62,358 nt of DNA from CAXXOK01 sp001604115 (GTDB taxonomy: Bacteria > Bacillota > Clostridia > Christensenellales > Aristaeellaceae). The DNA is taken from positions 1-62,358 of the forward strand of contig JAYFOV010000015.1 in NCBI GenBank assembly GCA_034928535.1. The letters run 5' to 3'. Within the stretch, counting starts at the first letter, position 1. Each line of letters starts with the position of its first letter. Positions 1-9,199 of this stretch are shown in pieces. The notes below the pieces were generated by a model. It was not told the origin of the DNA. It saw nothing but the letters and a program-made list of their open reading frames with translations, and ran no database searches. The position numbers and the translations under genes were made by a program.

Positions 1-7
1 ACAGGCT

Positions 8-38
8 AAAGCCCGCAGGCAAATGTCTGCGGGCTTTT
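8..38. terminator. Rho-independent terminator-like hairpin at left edge
   Basis: An 11-bp perfect stem (8-18 with 27-37) around an 8-nt loop is flanked by an A run on the left and TTTT on the right, so it could work on either strand. The gene it serves on the left lies outside the window. Confidence 0.6.
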
Positions 39-65
39 GTGTTCCAAAATTTTTTGTGTACTACG

Positions 66-324
66 TTTCGCTCGCTGGCGGGTGCATGCTGCGGCGCGGG
101 GGCTTGGGGCGCTGCCCCTTGACCCTTTGCCGCTGCGGCGGGGGTGGCGGGTATCTTGGGGATGTTGGTTTTCCATCCTCAGCTGTCGGCTGTTCCGCTC
201 GCATCATAGCCGCTTCGCGGCTGTTCGCTCGCTGGCGGTTTGTGCTGCGGCGCGGGGGCTTGGGGCGCTGCCCCAAACCCCGCAAGGGGCATTGCCCCTT
301 GACCCTTTGCCGCTGCGGCGGGGG
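66..324 (+). repeat. Two units of the dispersed GC-rich hairpin-train repeat
   Basis: Two units (about 66-144 and 205-324) of a family seen repeatedly in the window. Each unit has a segment reading TTCGCTCGCTGGCG, then short hairpins such as GGGGCGCTGCCCC and AAGGGGCATTGCCCCTT, and ends in CCGCTGCGGCGG. The first unit lacks the middle hairpin. They fill the region directly 3' of gdhA, in the orientation opposite to gdhA transcription, and there is no gene in 1-346. The reading frames across them are by-products of the repeat. Confidence 0.75.
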
Positions 325-346
325 AACTTTTATACCTTGTTTTTTC

Positions 347-1687
347 TTAACACACGCCCTGCGCGATCATTGCGTCCGCTACCTTCAAAAAGCCGGCCAC
401 ATTCGCGCCCACCACATAATTATCCGGCGAGGGTCCATATTCCTGAGCAGCTTTTGCCGCCTTCTGGAAAATATCCGTCATGATGGCCTTGAGCTTCTCA
501 TCCACTTCATCAAATGTCCAGCTCATACGCATGCTGTTCTGGCTCATCTCCAAGGCGCTGGTGGCCACGCCGCCCGCGTTGGCAGCCTTGCCGGGCGCAA
601 AAAGCACCCCACTGGCCAGCAGATGCTCCGTAGCCTCCAGCGTGGCGGGCATGTTGGCGCCCTCGCCCACGGCATAGCAGCCACCTTGCACCAGCGCCTT
701 GGCCGCATCCAGATCCAGCTCGTTCTGGGTGGCGCAGGGCAAGGCAATATCGCAGGGCACCTGCCAGATGCCGCTGGCATCCTGGTGGTAGGTGGCGCCC
801 GGCACACGCTCCACATAATGGCAGATGCGCTTGCGCTCCACTTCCTTGAGCTGCTTGACCACAGCCAGATCAATGCCCTCCGGCGCATAAATGTAGCCGC
901 AGGAATCGCTCATGGCGATGACCTTTGCACCCATGGCCTGCGCTTTTTCACAGGCATATACGGCCACGTTGCCGCTGCCGCTGATGACCACCCGCTGGCC
1001 CTGGAACCCCTTGCCGTGCGCAGCCAGCATCTGCTCCACAAAATAGCACAGGCCATAGCCGGTGGCCTCCTTGCGGGCCAGGCTGCCGCCGTAGGCAAGC
1101 CCCTTGCCGGTGAGCACACCCACGTACTCGCCCGTGATGCGTTTGTATTGCCCGTAGAGGTAGCCGATCTCCCGCGCGCCAGTGCCGATGTCCCCGGCGG
1201 GCACATCCACATCCGCGCCCAGATGGCGGTACAGCTCCGTCATAAAGCTCTGGCAGAACGCCATGACCTCCCGGTCGCTCTTGCATTTGGGGTCAAAGTC
1301 GCTGCCGCCCTTGCCACCGCCGATGGGCAAGCCCGTCAGGCTGTTTTTGAGCGTCTGCTCCAGTGCCAGAAACTTGAGGATGGACAGGTTCACGCTGGGG
1401 TGCAGGCGCAGGCCGCCCTTGTAGGGGCCGATGGCGCTGCTGTGCTGCACGCGGTAGCCACGGTTCACGCGCACATGGCCGTGATCATCCACCCACGGCA
1501 CCCGGAAAAGGATGGCGCGCTCCGGCTCCACAAAGCGCTCCAGCAGCCCCAGCTGCTCATACTCCGGGTGTTTGTCCATCACTGGGGACAGGCTTTGCAG
1601 CATCTCGGTGGCTGCCTGCAGGTACTCCGGTTCGTGCTGGTTGCGGGCGCAAAGCTCGCCCAGCACACGCTTGACATACTGGTTCAT
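347..1687 (-). CDS. gdhA: NADP-type glutamate dehydrogenase
   Basis: Catalyses reductive amination of 2-oxoglutarate with ammonium to glutamate in the cytoplasm, the main ammonia-assimilating reaction in many anaerobes. The 446-residue product has the usual length of the bacterial hexameric enzyme. It carries the substrate-site segment PYKGGLRLHPSVN, the catalytic-lysine segment GGGKGGSDFDPK and the Rossmann dinucleotide loop GSGNVA. The residues after the second strand (MSDSCG) fit NADP rather than NAD preference, which is an inference. ATG start with an AAAGGGG ribosome site 11 nt upstream. It stands alone: a hairpin-train repeat lies downstream and a gap of about 800 bp upstream. Confidence 0.95.
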   Translation of the reverse strand: MNQYVKRVLGELCARNQHEPEYLQAATEMLQSLSPVMDKHPEYEQLGLLERFVEPERAILFRVPWVDDHGHVRVNRGYRVQHSSAIGPYKGGLRLHPSVNLSILKFLALEQTLKNSLTGLPIGGGKGGSDFDPKCKSDREVMAFCQSFMTELYRHLGADVDVPAGDIGTGAREIGYLYGQYKRITGEYVGVLTGKGLAYGGSLARKEATGYGLCYFVEQMLAAHGKGFQGQRVVISGSGNVAVYACEKAQAMGAKVIAMSDSCGYIYAPEGIDLAVVKQLKEVERKRICHYVERVPGATYHQDASGIWQVPCDIALPCATQNELDLDAAKALVQGGCYAVGEGANMPATLEATEHLLASGVLFAPGKAANAGGVATSALEMSQNSMRMSWTFDEVDEKLKAIMTDIFQKAAKAAQEYGPSPDNYVVGANVAGFLKVADAMIAQGVC

Positions 1688-1924
1688 GTTCCGTCAAACC
1701 CCTTTCAGATCGACAGTACGGTGCCGCCCTCGGCGCGGCGCAGGATGCGCCAGCGCGTAAAAAACCGCCGCATGAGCATCCGCTTTTGCGGGGGAGCGGC
1801 CCGTGCCCTGTACACGCGCCGCTGCGCCTGCGCTGTGCTTTGCCTGTTTACCCTTGCGGCCTTCTGCACGCGATGCGGCAGGGTAACGCGCCAAAGCGCG
1901 GCACCCTGCGCTTGTATCTCAATG

Positions 1925-1930
1925 ATTATA
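1925..1930 (-). promoter_or_regulatory. Possible gdhA promoter (-10 only)
   Basis: A perfect TATAAT (minus strand) lies about 240 nt upstream of gdhA, with no good -35 hexamer at 16-18 bp. The leader between it and gdhA shows no riboswitch I recognise. The rest of 1931-2380 shows no supportable gene; its reading frames match nothing I know. Confidence 0.35.
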
Positions 1931-2377
1931 CCGTGTGACGGGGTGGACGGTTGTTTTTCTGATGTATTCTTGCGGTTGATGGGCAAAGACCAACACCCGT
2001 AAGGCACCCCTCCTGGTTCAAAAGCACGGTGAACCCCAGCCAGGTTTCCAGCAGGGCGGCCACGGCCTGCCAAAAAGCCTGCGCCCGCGCATCAGTCAGG
2101 GCACACCCCGCTGCCCCGACCAAAACGCATGCCCAACAGCTGCCCGCTGAGCGCGCCCGGCTGCACACGGCAGCACGCCACGCGCGGCAGGCTTGCCAAC
2201 ATAACCAATGCATGACTCCGCTTTTCCATGCCCATGAGCACCGGCAACCCGAAGGGCTATGCGGCGCGTTGCAGCGCATGAAGCCATGGCTAAATTAGGC
2301 GCAAAAATCAACCCGCCTGCCCCTGTTGCATCAGCACTGAAGGAAAACTGGCGGCCAGCGGCCGCTTTGGCGCAGGC

Positions 2378-2414
2378 AAAAGCAGCCCGCCGCTGGGGTG
2401 TTGGGCGGGCTGCT
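2378..2414 (-). terminator. Terminator after the nrdD/DUF2200 unit
   Basis: An 11-bp perfect stem (2381-2391 with 2404-2414) is followed on the minus strand by TTTT. It lies about 80 nt beyond the DUF2200 stop codon. Confidence 0.65.
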
Positions 2415-2495
2415 TGCACCGAGAACGCGATGCTCTCTTCAAAAAGCCAAAAAGTCGATGCATGGGTTCGGGCACCGCCTACAGTCCTGCCGCCA

Positions 2496-2846
2496 TCAGG
2501 CGCGCAGGATCTTGCCCATGGGTCTGCCCTTGGCCAGCTCATCCACCAGCTTGTCCAGGTAGCGGATGTTGCGCATCAGGGGATCGTCGATCTCCTCCAC
2601 ACGACAGCCGCACACCGTGCCGGTGATGAGCCGCACATTGGGGTTGATCTGCGGGGCGGCGTCAAAAAACGCCTGCATGGTCGCGCCGCTGTCGATCTGC
2701 GCCTGCAGGCCGGCGGCGTCATACCCGGTGAGCCAGAAGATGATCTGATCCACCTCCGCCCGGGTGCGGGATTTCCGTTCGGCCTTGGCAACATACAGGG
2801 GGTACACGCTGGCAAAGGTCATGGTATTGATACGGTTCGCTGGCAT
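2496..2846 (-). CDS. DUF2200 family protein
   Basis: A 116-residue cytoplasmic protein that I recognise as the DUF2200 family from its near-invariant segments FASVYPLYVAKAE, FWLTGY and EEIDDPLMRNIRYLDKL. The function of the family is not known to me. The start is the ATG at 2844-2846 with AAGGAGGG just upstream. A longer frame runs back into nrdD but has no support. The gene follows nrdD by about 175 nt on the same strand and is closed by a terminator, so the two may be co-transcribed. This is the position where nrdG is often found; this protein has no radical-SAM cysteine motif and is not NrdG. Confidence 0.85.
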   Translation of the reverse strand: MPANRINTMTFASVYPLYVAKAERKSRTRAEVDQIIFWLTGYDAAGLQAQIDSGATMQAFFDAAPQINPNVRLITGTVCGCRVEEIDDPLMRNIRYLDKLVDELAKGRPMGKILRA

Positions 2847-3021
2847 GGCTTTCCCTCCTTTGGTTTGTGGCGCGGCGCGCTCCGGCCGCGGGGCATGGGC
2901 GCCGTTACCATCACGATGGGCAATGGGCGCCGGCGGTGAAACCGGAATCATGCGTGTGCCGCAAGCCAAAGCGGCGCAGGGGGGAATCGTTTCCCTCCCG
3001 CGCCGCTTTGGGCAGCCCGGC

Positions 3022-5346
3022 TCACAAGTTGTGCTTGACGCGGTCACGCTCCTCGGAGCGCTTGGCGTTATTGAATCTGTCCAATGTGCCCACCAGATAG
3101 CCGGTGATGCGGCGGATTCGCTCAAAGGGCTTGTCCGTTTCCGCGCGGCCGCACTTGGGGCAGTTGTCCCCGATGATGCCGCTGTAGCCACACACGGGAT
3201 CCCGGTCGATGGGGTGGTTGATGCTGCCATAACCGATGCCCATATCATGCATGTGGCGCACCACTTTTTCAAAGGCGTCCAGGTTGCGGGTGGGATCGCC
3301 GTCCATCTCGATATAGCTGATGTGCCCAGCGTTGGTCATGGCGTGGTAGGGCGCCTCGATGGAGATTTTTTCAAACGCGTTGATGGGATAATACACCGGC
3401 ACATGGAAGCTGTTGGTGTAATAATCCCGATCCGTCACGCCCTTGATCTCACCGTAGCGTGCCTTGTCCAGACGCACAAAGCGGCCGCTGAGCCCCTCGG
3501 CCGGGGTGGCCAGGCAGGTGTAGTTCATGCCGGTTTTGGCGCTCATATCATCACAGAATTTGCGCATAAAGCCAACGATCTCCAGCCCCAGGTTCTGGCT
3601 GCTGGGATCCTCGCCGTGGTGGGTGCCGCGCAGCGCCACCAGCGCTTCCGCCAGCCCGATGAAGCCGATGGACAGCGTGCCGTGCAGCAGCACCTCGCGG
3701 ATGGTATCATTCCACCCTAGCTTCTCGCTGTCGATCCACACACCCTCGCCCATCAGGAAAGGGAAGTTTTTGACCTTTTTGCTGGCGACGATCTCAAAAC
3801 GCTCCTGCAACTGACCGACCACCAGATTCATCATGCGCTCCAGCTCTTCAAAAAACCAGGCGACATCCCCCTTGGCCTTGATGGCGATGCGGGGCAGGTT
3901 TACGGTGGTAAAGCTCAGGTTGCCGCGCCGGGGGCTGATCTCGCGCTCCGGGTCATGCACGTTGCCCATGACGCGGGTGCGGCAGCCCATGTAGGCGATC
4001 TCGGTTTCCGGGTGGCCTTCCTTGTAGTACTTCTTGTTAAAGGGCGCATCCAAAAACGCAAAATTCGGGAACAGGCGCTTGGCGCTGGTACGGATGGCCA
4101 GGCGGTACAGATCGTAATTGGCATCGCCGGGGTTAAAGCTCACGCCTTCCTTGACGCGGAAAATCTGGATGGGGAAAATGGGTGTTTCGCCGTTGCCCAG
4201 GCCGGACTCGGTCGCCAGCAGGATGTTGCGGATGACCATGCGGCCCTCCGGCGTGGTGTCCATGCCGTAGTTGATGGAAGAAAACGGCACCTGCGCACCG
4301 GCGCGGCTGTTCATGGTGTTCAGGTTATGGATGAGCGCCTCCATGGCCTGATAGGTGGCCTTATCGGTCTCTTTTTCGGCATGCTCGCGGGTGAAATCCA
4401 GTATACGGGTGAGCTGATCATCCCCCGCGCCGACCATTGCGGCCAGCTTTTCGCGCACGGCCTTGTCAAAGGCTGCATCGTGGGCAAGCTCCGGCTTCTT
4501 GCCGGTTTCCGCTTCCACTTCCCCCAGCAGGGCGGTCACGCGGTCGGCCGCGTCCTCCACGCCGTCCAGCAGTTCCAGGGCGCGCGCCAGATTGTCACGG
4601 TAGCGCTTGAAATAAGTTTTTTTGACGCCGGGCGCCATGCCGTAGTCAAAATTGACCACACTCTGCCCGCCGTGCTGATCGTTCTGGTTGGCTTGGATGG
4701 CGATGCAGCACAGCGCGGAGTAGCTGTAGATATCGTTGGGCTCCCGCAGCACGCCGTGCCCCGTGGAAAACCCATTGTGAAACAGCGTGAGCAGGTCGAT
4801 CTGCGTGCAGGTGGTGGTCAGGGTATAAAAATCCAGGTCATGGATATGGATATCCCCTTCGCGGTGCGCCTGCGCGTGCCGTGGGTCGAGGATGTACATA
4901 TCATAGAACTGTTTGCTGCCTTCGCTGCCAAACTTGAGCATGGAGCCCATGGCCGTATCGCCGTTGATGTTGGCATTTTCACGCTTGATATCGCTGTCCT
5001 TGGCATCTTTATAGCAGATGTCCTCAAAGGTTTTCATGAGGCGGGTGTTCATCTCCCGCACGCGGCTGCGCTCGGCGCGGTACAGGATATAGGCTTTGGC
5101 GGAGCGCACAAAACCGTGCTCGATGAGCACTTTCTCCACCATATCCTGCACTTGCTCCACCGTGGGGGTGGAGGGGATGGCCTCATCATTTTCCAGGTTG
5201 GTCACAACCAACGCCGCCAATTCCTTGGCGGTTTCGACGCTCTTTTGACTGCCGCTGGCCATAAAGCTCTTTTCGATGGCCTGCTCGATTTTGTCCTGAT
5301 CGAAGGGCACCAAACGCCCGTCTCGCTTTTTGATGGATGTGATCAT
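3022..5346 (-). CDS. nrdD: Anaerobic (class III) ribonucleoside-triphosphate reductase
   Basis: Reduces ribonucleoside triphosphates to deoxyribonucleotides with a glycyl radical, and works only without oxygen. The 774-residue protein begins with an ATP-cone allosteric domain (about residues 1-95, KKRDGRLVPFDQDKI), followed by the catalytic barrel. Near the C terminus is a four-cysteine zinc site (VCGYSG then CPKCGR), then the glycyl-radical loop RRITGYLVG. The start is the ATG at 5344-5346 with AAGGAGAG 8 nt upstream. A consensus promoter with two NrdR-type boxes lies 175-220 nt upstream. The activase gene nrdG, which must exist, is not in the window. Confidence 0.96.
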   Translation of the reverse strand: MITSIKKRDGRLVPFDQDKIEQAIEKSFMASGSQKSVETAKELAALVVTNLENDEAIPSTPTVEQVQDMVEKVLIEHGFVRSAKAYILYRAERSRVREMNTRLMKTFEDICYKDAKDSDIKRENANINGDTAMGSMLKFGSEGSKQFYDMYILDPRHAQAHREGDIHIHDLDFYTLTTTCTQIDLLTLFHNGFSTGHGVLREPNDIYSYSALCCIAIQANQNDQHGGQSVVNFDYGMAPGVKKTYFKRYRDNLARALELLDGVEDAADRVTALLGEVEAETGKKPELAHDAAFDKAVREKLAAMVGAGDDQLTRILDFTREHAEKETDKATYQAMEALIHNLNTMNSRAGAQVPFSSINYGMDTTPEGRMVIRNILLATESGLGNGETPIFPIQIFRVKEGVSFNPGDANYDLYRLAIRTSAKRLFPNFAFLDAPFNKKYYKEGHPETEIAYMGCRTRVMGNVHDPEREISPRRGNLSFTTVNLPRIAIKAKGDVAWFFEELERMMNLVVGQLQERFEIVASKKVKNFPFLMGEGVWIDSEKLGWNDTIREVLLHGTLSIGFIGLAEALVALRGTHHGEDPSSQNLGLEIVGFMRKFCDDMSAKTGMNYTCLATPAEGLSGRFVRLDKARYGEIKGVTDRDYYTNSFHVPVYYPINAFEKISIEAPYHAMTNAGHISYIEMDGDPTRNLDAFEKVVRHMHDMGIGYGSINHPIDRDPVCGYSGIIGDNCPKCGRAETDKPFERIRRITGYLVGTLDRFNNAKRSEERDRVKHNL

Positions 5347-5519
5347 ACCCGGACTCTCCTTTGACATGGACAGGCTGCCGCTTATGCCCAAGGGCGCAAA
5401 CGACCACACGCTGAGGAACCAGCGTGCGCCTGCGAAATATGGATGCGGAAACGGTCGCTTTCCCCACAGATCCGCTTGTACAGTGGGAGGTGGAGCCGTT
5501 GCACTCTCAACCGTGCTGG

Positions 5520-5567
5520 TATCATTATATTGTGCTCTGTTGGGGATGTCAATACCATATATAGCGT
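5520..5567 (-). promoter_or_regulatory. nrdD promoter with tandem NrdR boxes
   Basis: On the minus strand a perfect -35 TTGACA (5547-5552) and perfect -10 TATAAT (5524-5529) are separated by 17 bp. Two 16-bp NrdR-box-like sites, ACACWATATATWGTGT type, sit at 5552-5567 (13 of 16 matches) and 5520-5535 (11 of 16). They begin 32 bp apart, three helical turns, as in known NrdR targets. One touches the -35 and the other covers the -10, so repression by the NrdR ATP/dATP sensor is expected. Confidence 0.75.
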
Positions 5568-7772
5568 TTTGTGTAACCCCGACCCCTGCAACTATAACGA
5601 AAATGCTAATGATATTACGCTTCCCTTATGATTTCCACGTGATTTCCTTACAAAAATATTTTTTATCCATGGCGTTTTCCTCTGATTTCCCACAATAAAA
5701 GGCCGTTTTGGGCATGCTTATCCACATTTCCACGGAGAGCCGCCCTCAAAAATATCCCCTGCGCCGCCGTGGCTGCCATCAACTGGCAAAGCGGCAAACA
5801 AACCATGGAAATCCCCCGTTTTATGGAAGCGCTGCAGCGCGGGCACACATCCCCGCGGCGCAACCACCCAAGCCGCCGTAACGCATAAATGGGGATCCAT
5901 GCCCGGCGGAAGCGCATCCGCCATGCAAGGATCCCCGGCAACAGCAGCCCGATCCGGCAGGCCATGCAAAATGGGCGGCTGCTGCACACCGCATGCCGCG
6001 CCCCGCCTTTGCGGGCTGGTGCGCTGCGTACGATGCTTATGGATAGAGCATAACCAAGTTTCTCGCCGGTGAATCAGGGATTGCTGCAATTTTTACCAAA
6101 AAAGCAAGGGCGTAGCCTGCCGGCAGGCATGCGCCTGTGCGCTGGGTATTGTGCTGGCGGCGTGGGGTATGGTGGCTTGGCGTGGCGCATCGAGGGGTTG
6201 AAGGCGTGGGGATGAAGGCGTGGGGTTGTTCGTCTTGGGGTGGCGTGGCACCGGGCAGCTTAGGGCGGCGCATGCGGGCAGGCTAGTGCGGGCGTGCTTT
6301 GGGGCAGGTATGCTGAGTTGGGTGTGTTGAACACCCGCCGGTGGTGTTGCCGTGTTTGCACAGGGCTCAAGCAGGGGTTGTGCTGGCGGCCACTGCGCTG
6401 ATGCGCTGAGTATTGTGCTGGCGGTGTGGGGTAAGGTGGGGTGGGGTGGTACATCGCGGGGTTATGCGGTGCATGCGGGCGGGCTTGTGCGGGCATGGTT
6501 TGGGACAGGTGTGTTGGGTTGGGTGTGTTGAACATCCGCCGGTGGTGTTGCCGTGTTTGCACAGGGCTCAGGCAGGGGTTGTGCAGGCGGCCACTGCGCT
6601 GATGCGCTGGGTATTGTGCTGGCGGTGTGGGGTAAGGTGGCTTGGCGTGGCGCATCGAGGGTTTGAAGGCGTGGGGTTGTTCGTCTTGGGGTGGCGTGGC
6701 ACCGGGCAGCTTAGGGCGACGCATGCGGGCAGGTGAGTTTTCCCCAACGGTGACAGTCTACCCCTTCCGCAGCGTAATTTTTGGGGCAACGTCCTTTTCC
6801 ATGCGTTTTCCGCTGCTTTTCCGCATCAATAGCCCGGGGAATCCACGGACTTATCCACATGTGCCCACGCAATGCTGTAACGCTTCCCTCGCAAGGGATT
6901 CTTCCAATCCTATCCAGCCCAGCGACCAAGCGGCTGTGCCTATACCCAGGCATGTGGCAGCACAAAATCCTTGCGTAGCAAGGCTTTGCTGAACATGCCC
7001 CAACCGCGGCACAACTGGCAGGGCGGAAATGCCCAGCCTGCTGGGGTGCGCACTTTTTCAAAAAGCACTGGGCGCGCAAAGTGTTGCGCACGTGTTTTCA
7101 ACACCTTTTCCACAAAAGGGGATCTCGTTATCCACGTACAAATCGGCTGCTTTGCAGCGGTCATGCATCCCCTTGCTGAACAGGGTTTGCACGCCTGTCT
7201 GCGGCTACGGTGCTCCCCCGGTCGCATGCCCTTGGTTGCCAGGCGGCATGCCTGCGCCCCGGCAAAGGCGCAGGTACTCCTTGCTTTTCCCACAGCACAA
7301 TCCATGGTTGGGCCTCCTTTCGCCACAGGTTTCCCACAACCCCGAAAACGTGTTTCACGGATGCGCGACGGCGCGGTTGTCGCACCCTGATATTTCCAGT
7401 ATTCATGTAATAGCGGGGCATTCACAACTCACGAAACACTTGCAGCAAAAGGGATTCTCCCGCCTCTGCGCCCAACCCTGCCTGCGTGGGCAGGCCCCGG
7501 CGCGGGCTGGTCGCGCACGGCATGATGGGCGGAGATGCGCGGCAGTATCCACGGCTTTCCCACGCAAAACCCACATCAGACAGCTTTGCTTTCCACATCG
7601 TTTTCCTCACCCATCCATACAATGCTTCAGCCCTGTGCACTGCACCGCAAGCCGCGCTTGCCTGCCCCTATGCAGAGAGCCGCGGATCCCCCTGCGCGAA
7701 GCCAACCGTCCCGCGAAGTTTACCCGGGCATGGCATCAAAGCCGCAACCAGGCCCCGCCAATGCAAAAGGCA
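5568..7772. other. Gene-free 2.2 kb region with DnaA-box-like words
   Basis: No credible gene on either strand. The part next to nrdD (5570-5700) is clearly AT-rich. Two perfect TTATCCACA words lie at 5718-5726 and 6851-6859, and one-mismatch forms at 7106-7114 (TTTTCCACA) and 7128-7136 (TTATCCACG). Several two-mismatch TTTCCCACA or TTTCCACA words are also present. All point the same way. Imperfect tandem repeats occupy 6139-6734. I see no structured RNA I can name. Confidence 0.5.
6139..6734. repeat. Imperfect tandem repeats, about 200-265 bp units
   Basis: Three partial units begin near 6139, 6404 and 6604, each opening with GCGCTG then GTATTGTGCTGGCGG. Units 1 and 2 share the stretch from the GGGTGTGTTGAAC word to the next unit. 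Units 1 and 3 share the stretch containing TTGTTCGTCTTGGGGTGGCG. The strand is strongly G-rich and low in complexity. Open frames through it differ between units and are not convincing genes. Confidence 0.75.
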
Positions 7773-7801
7773 TTGCCCGCTGCGCTGGCATCTGCTATGA
7801 T
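7773..7801 (+). promoter_or_regulatory. Promoter of the first HI0933-type flavoprotein gene
   Basis: TTGCCC (7773-7778), a 17-bp spacer and TATGAT (7796-7801) preceded by TGC, an extended -10. It sits directly before the ribosome site at 7811, which implies a very short leader. Confidence 0.5.
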
Positions 7802-7822
7802 ACCCGCATAGGAGGGATGCGC

Positions 7823-9166
7823 ATGACCACGGCGATCATCGGCGGGGGGGCAGCGGGCGTTGCGGCTGCCATTGCCGCTGCCCAGGCGGGCGATCAGGTG
7901 CTGGTACTGGAGCGTGGCGCAAAGCCGCTCAAAAAACTGGGCGTGACAGGCAATGGCCGTGCCAACCTGCTCAACAGCGGCGCCCTGCTGTACTATGGCG
8001 ATGCCGCGTTTGCCCAGGCAGTGCTGCGCCGCATTGGCTTTACGGAGCTGGCTGCTTTTTTTCATGCGCTGGGCGTGCCCCTGCGCCAGGAGAGCGAAGG
8101 CCGGGTATACCCTGCCGCATTGCTGGCGCAAGTCGCGGTGGATGCCCTGCTTTTGCGTGCGCACCAGCTTGGCGTGACCTTCCTGTGCAACACGCGCGTG
8201 CCGGCGTTGGTGCCTGCCGGGGCGGGCTTTACCCTGCACGCATGGCAGACGCAGGACGGGGATACCCCGCCACGCGGCAAGGGTGGCACGCGTCAAGCCG
8301 CTGTGCCTGAAACGCCCCTGCAGCGCCATGCAGACCGGGTGATCGTGACCCCCGGCGGTGCTGCCGCGCCTGCCCACGGCACCGATGGCAGCGGCTATGC
8401 GCTACTCACGGCCTTTGGTCACACACTCACACCCATCAAGCCCGCGCTGTGCGCCCTGCTCACAGACAAGCGGCGCATTGCCGGGCTCGCCGGGCAGCGT
8501 GTGCGCGCGCGCCTGCGCCTTACCGATGCCGGCGGCCAGGCTTTGCACGCTGCCGAGGGCGAGGTGCTTTTTGGCGAGGATGCCGTGAGCGGCATTGCCA
8601 CCATGCAGCTGGCCCGCTTCACGGAAGATGGCGCGCTGCTGTATCTTGATTTTCGCCCTGCCGCCGGGTGGGACAGCCCGGACGGTATCGCCAGCGAAGC
8701 GCAGCACCCCGCTGCCCCCGGTGCATCCCTGCCCGGCGTGCGGGATGCCCGTGTGCTGGCCGAGCTACGCAGGCTTGCCGCCATGCGGCAGGATCTGCCC
8801 GTGCGGGAGCTGCTCACCGGGGTGTTCAGCGTGCCTGTGGCACGCTTCCTCCTACGGGAGTCCGGCCTGGCAGATGCATCCGCCCCCATCCGCAGCTTGA
8901 CGGAGGCATCCATCCTGCGCCTGTGTGATACCCTCTGCGCGGCATGCCTGCCCGTGTTGGGCACCCGCGGCTTCCCCCAGGCGCAGGTAACGGCCGGGGG
9001 CATCGCCACCCGTGACGTGAACCCCGCCACCATGGAAAGCCGCCTCTGCCCCGGGCTTTACGCCGCCGGCGAAGTGCTCGACGTGGACGGTGACTGCGGC
9101 GGCTTCAACCTCATGTTCGCCTTTGCCAGCGGCCTACTGGCAGGGCGCGCCGGGCGCGGACGGTGA
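7823..9166 (+). CDS. HI0933/BaiN-type FAD-dependent oxidoreductase
   Basis: A 447-residue flavoprotein of the HI0933 family (called aminoacetone oxidase or BaiN-like in databases). The true substrate is unknown. It has an N-terminal FAD-binding GGGAAGVAAAIAAAQAG, the family segment KKLGVTGNGRANLLN, and the C-terminal FAD-closing segment YAAGEVLDVDGDCGGFNL. The start is the ATG at 7823, 7 nt after GGAGG; the ATG at 7817 is too close to that site. The middle (about residues 130-180) is a loose Pro/Ala/Gly-rich stretch. A second, more canonical member of the family is at 52.3 kb. The gene is one of the few plus-strand genes here and seems monocistronic. Confidence 0.85.
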   Translation: MTTAIIGGGAAGVAAAIAAAQAGDQVLVLERGAKPLKKLGVTGNGRANLLNSGALLYYGDAAFAQAVLRRIGFTELAAFFHALGVPLRQESEGRVYPAALLAQVAVDALLLRAHQLGVTFLCNTRVPALVPAGAGFTLHAWQTQDGDTPPRGKGGTRQAAVPETPLQRHADRVIVTPGGAAAPAHGTDGSGYALLTAFGHTLTPIKPALCALLTDKRRIAGLAGQRVRARLRLTDAGGQALHAAEGEVLFGEDAVSGIATMQLARFTEDGALLYLDFRPAAGWDSPDGIASEAQHPAAPGASLPGVRDARVLAELRRLAAMRQDLPVRELLTGVFSVPVARFLLRESGLADASAPIRSLTEASILRLCDTLCAACLPVLGTRGFPQAQVTAGGIATRDVNPATMESRLCPGLYAAGEVLDVDGDCGGFNLMFAFASGLLAGRAGRGR

Positions 9167-9199
9167 GGGAAGGGGCGGTCGGGGGGCGGGAGTGGACGC

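Noticed and set aside
23..2002. A 659-codon plus-strand open frame antisense to gdhA
   Set aside because: It runs through repeat units and the exact antisense of gdhA. Long antisense frames are expected from GC-rich third positions.
1926..2542. Minus-strand frames between gdhA and the DUF2200 gene
   Set aside because: Cys/Trp/Arg-rich translations without ribosome sites. One overlaps the terminator hairpin and the gdhA promoter region.
3955..5364. A 469-codon plus-strand frame opposite nrdD
   Set aside because: Antisense shadow of a clear, motif-rich gene.
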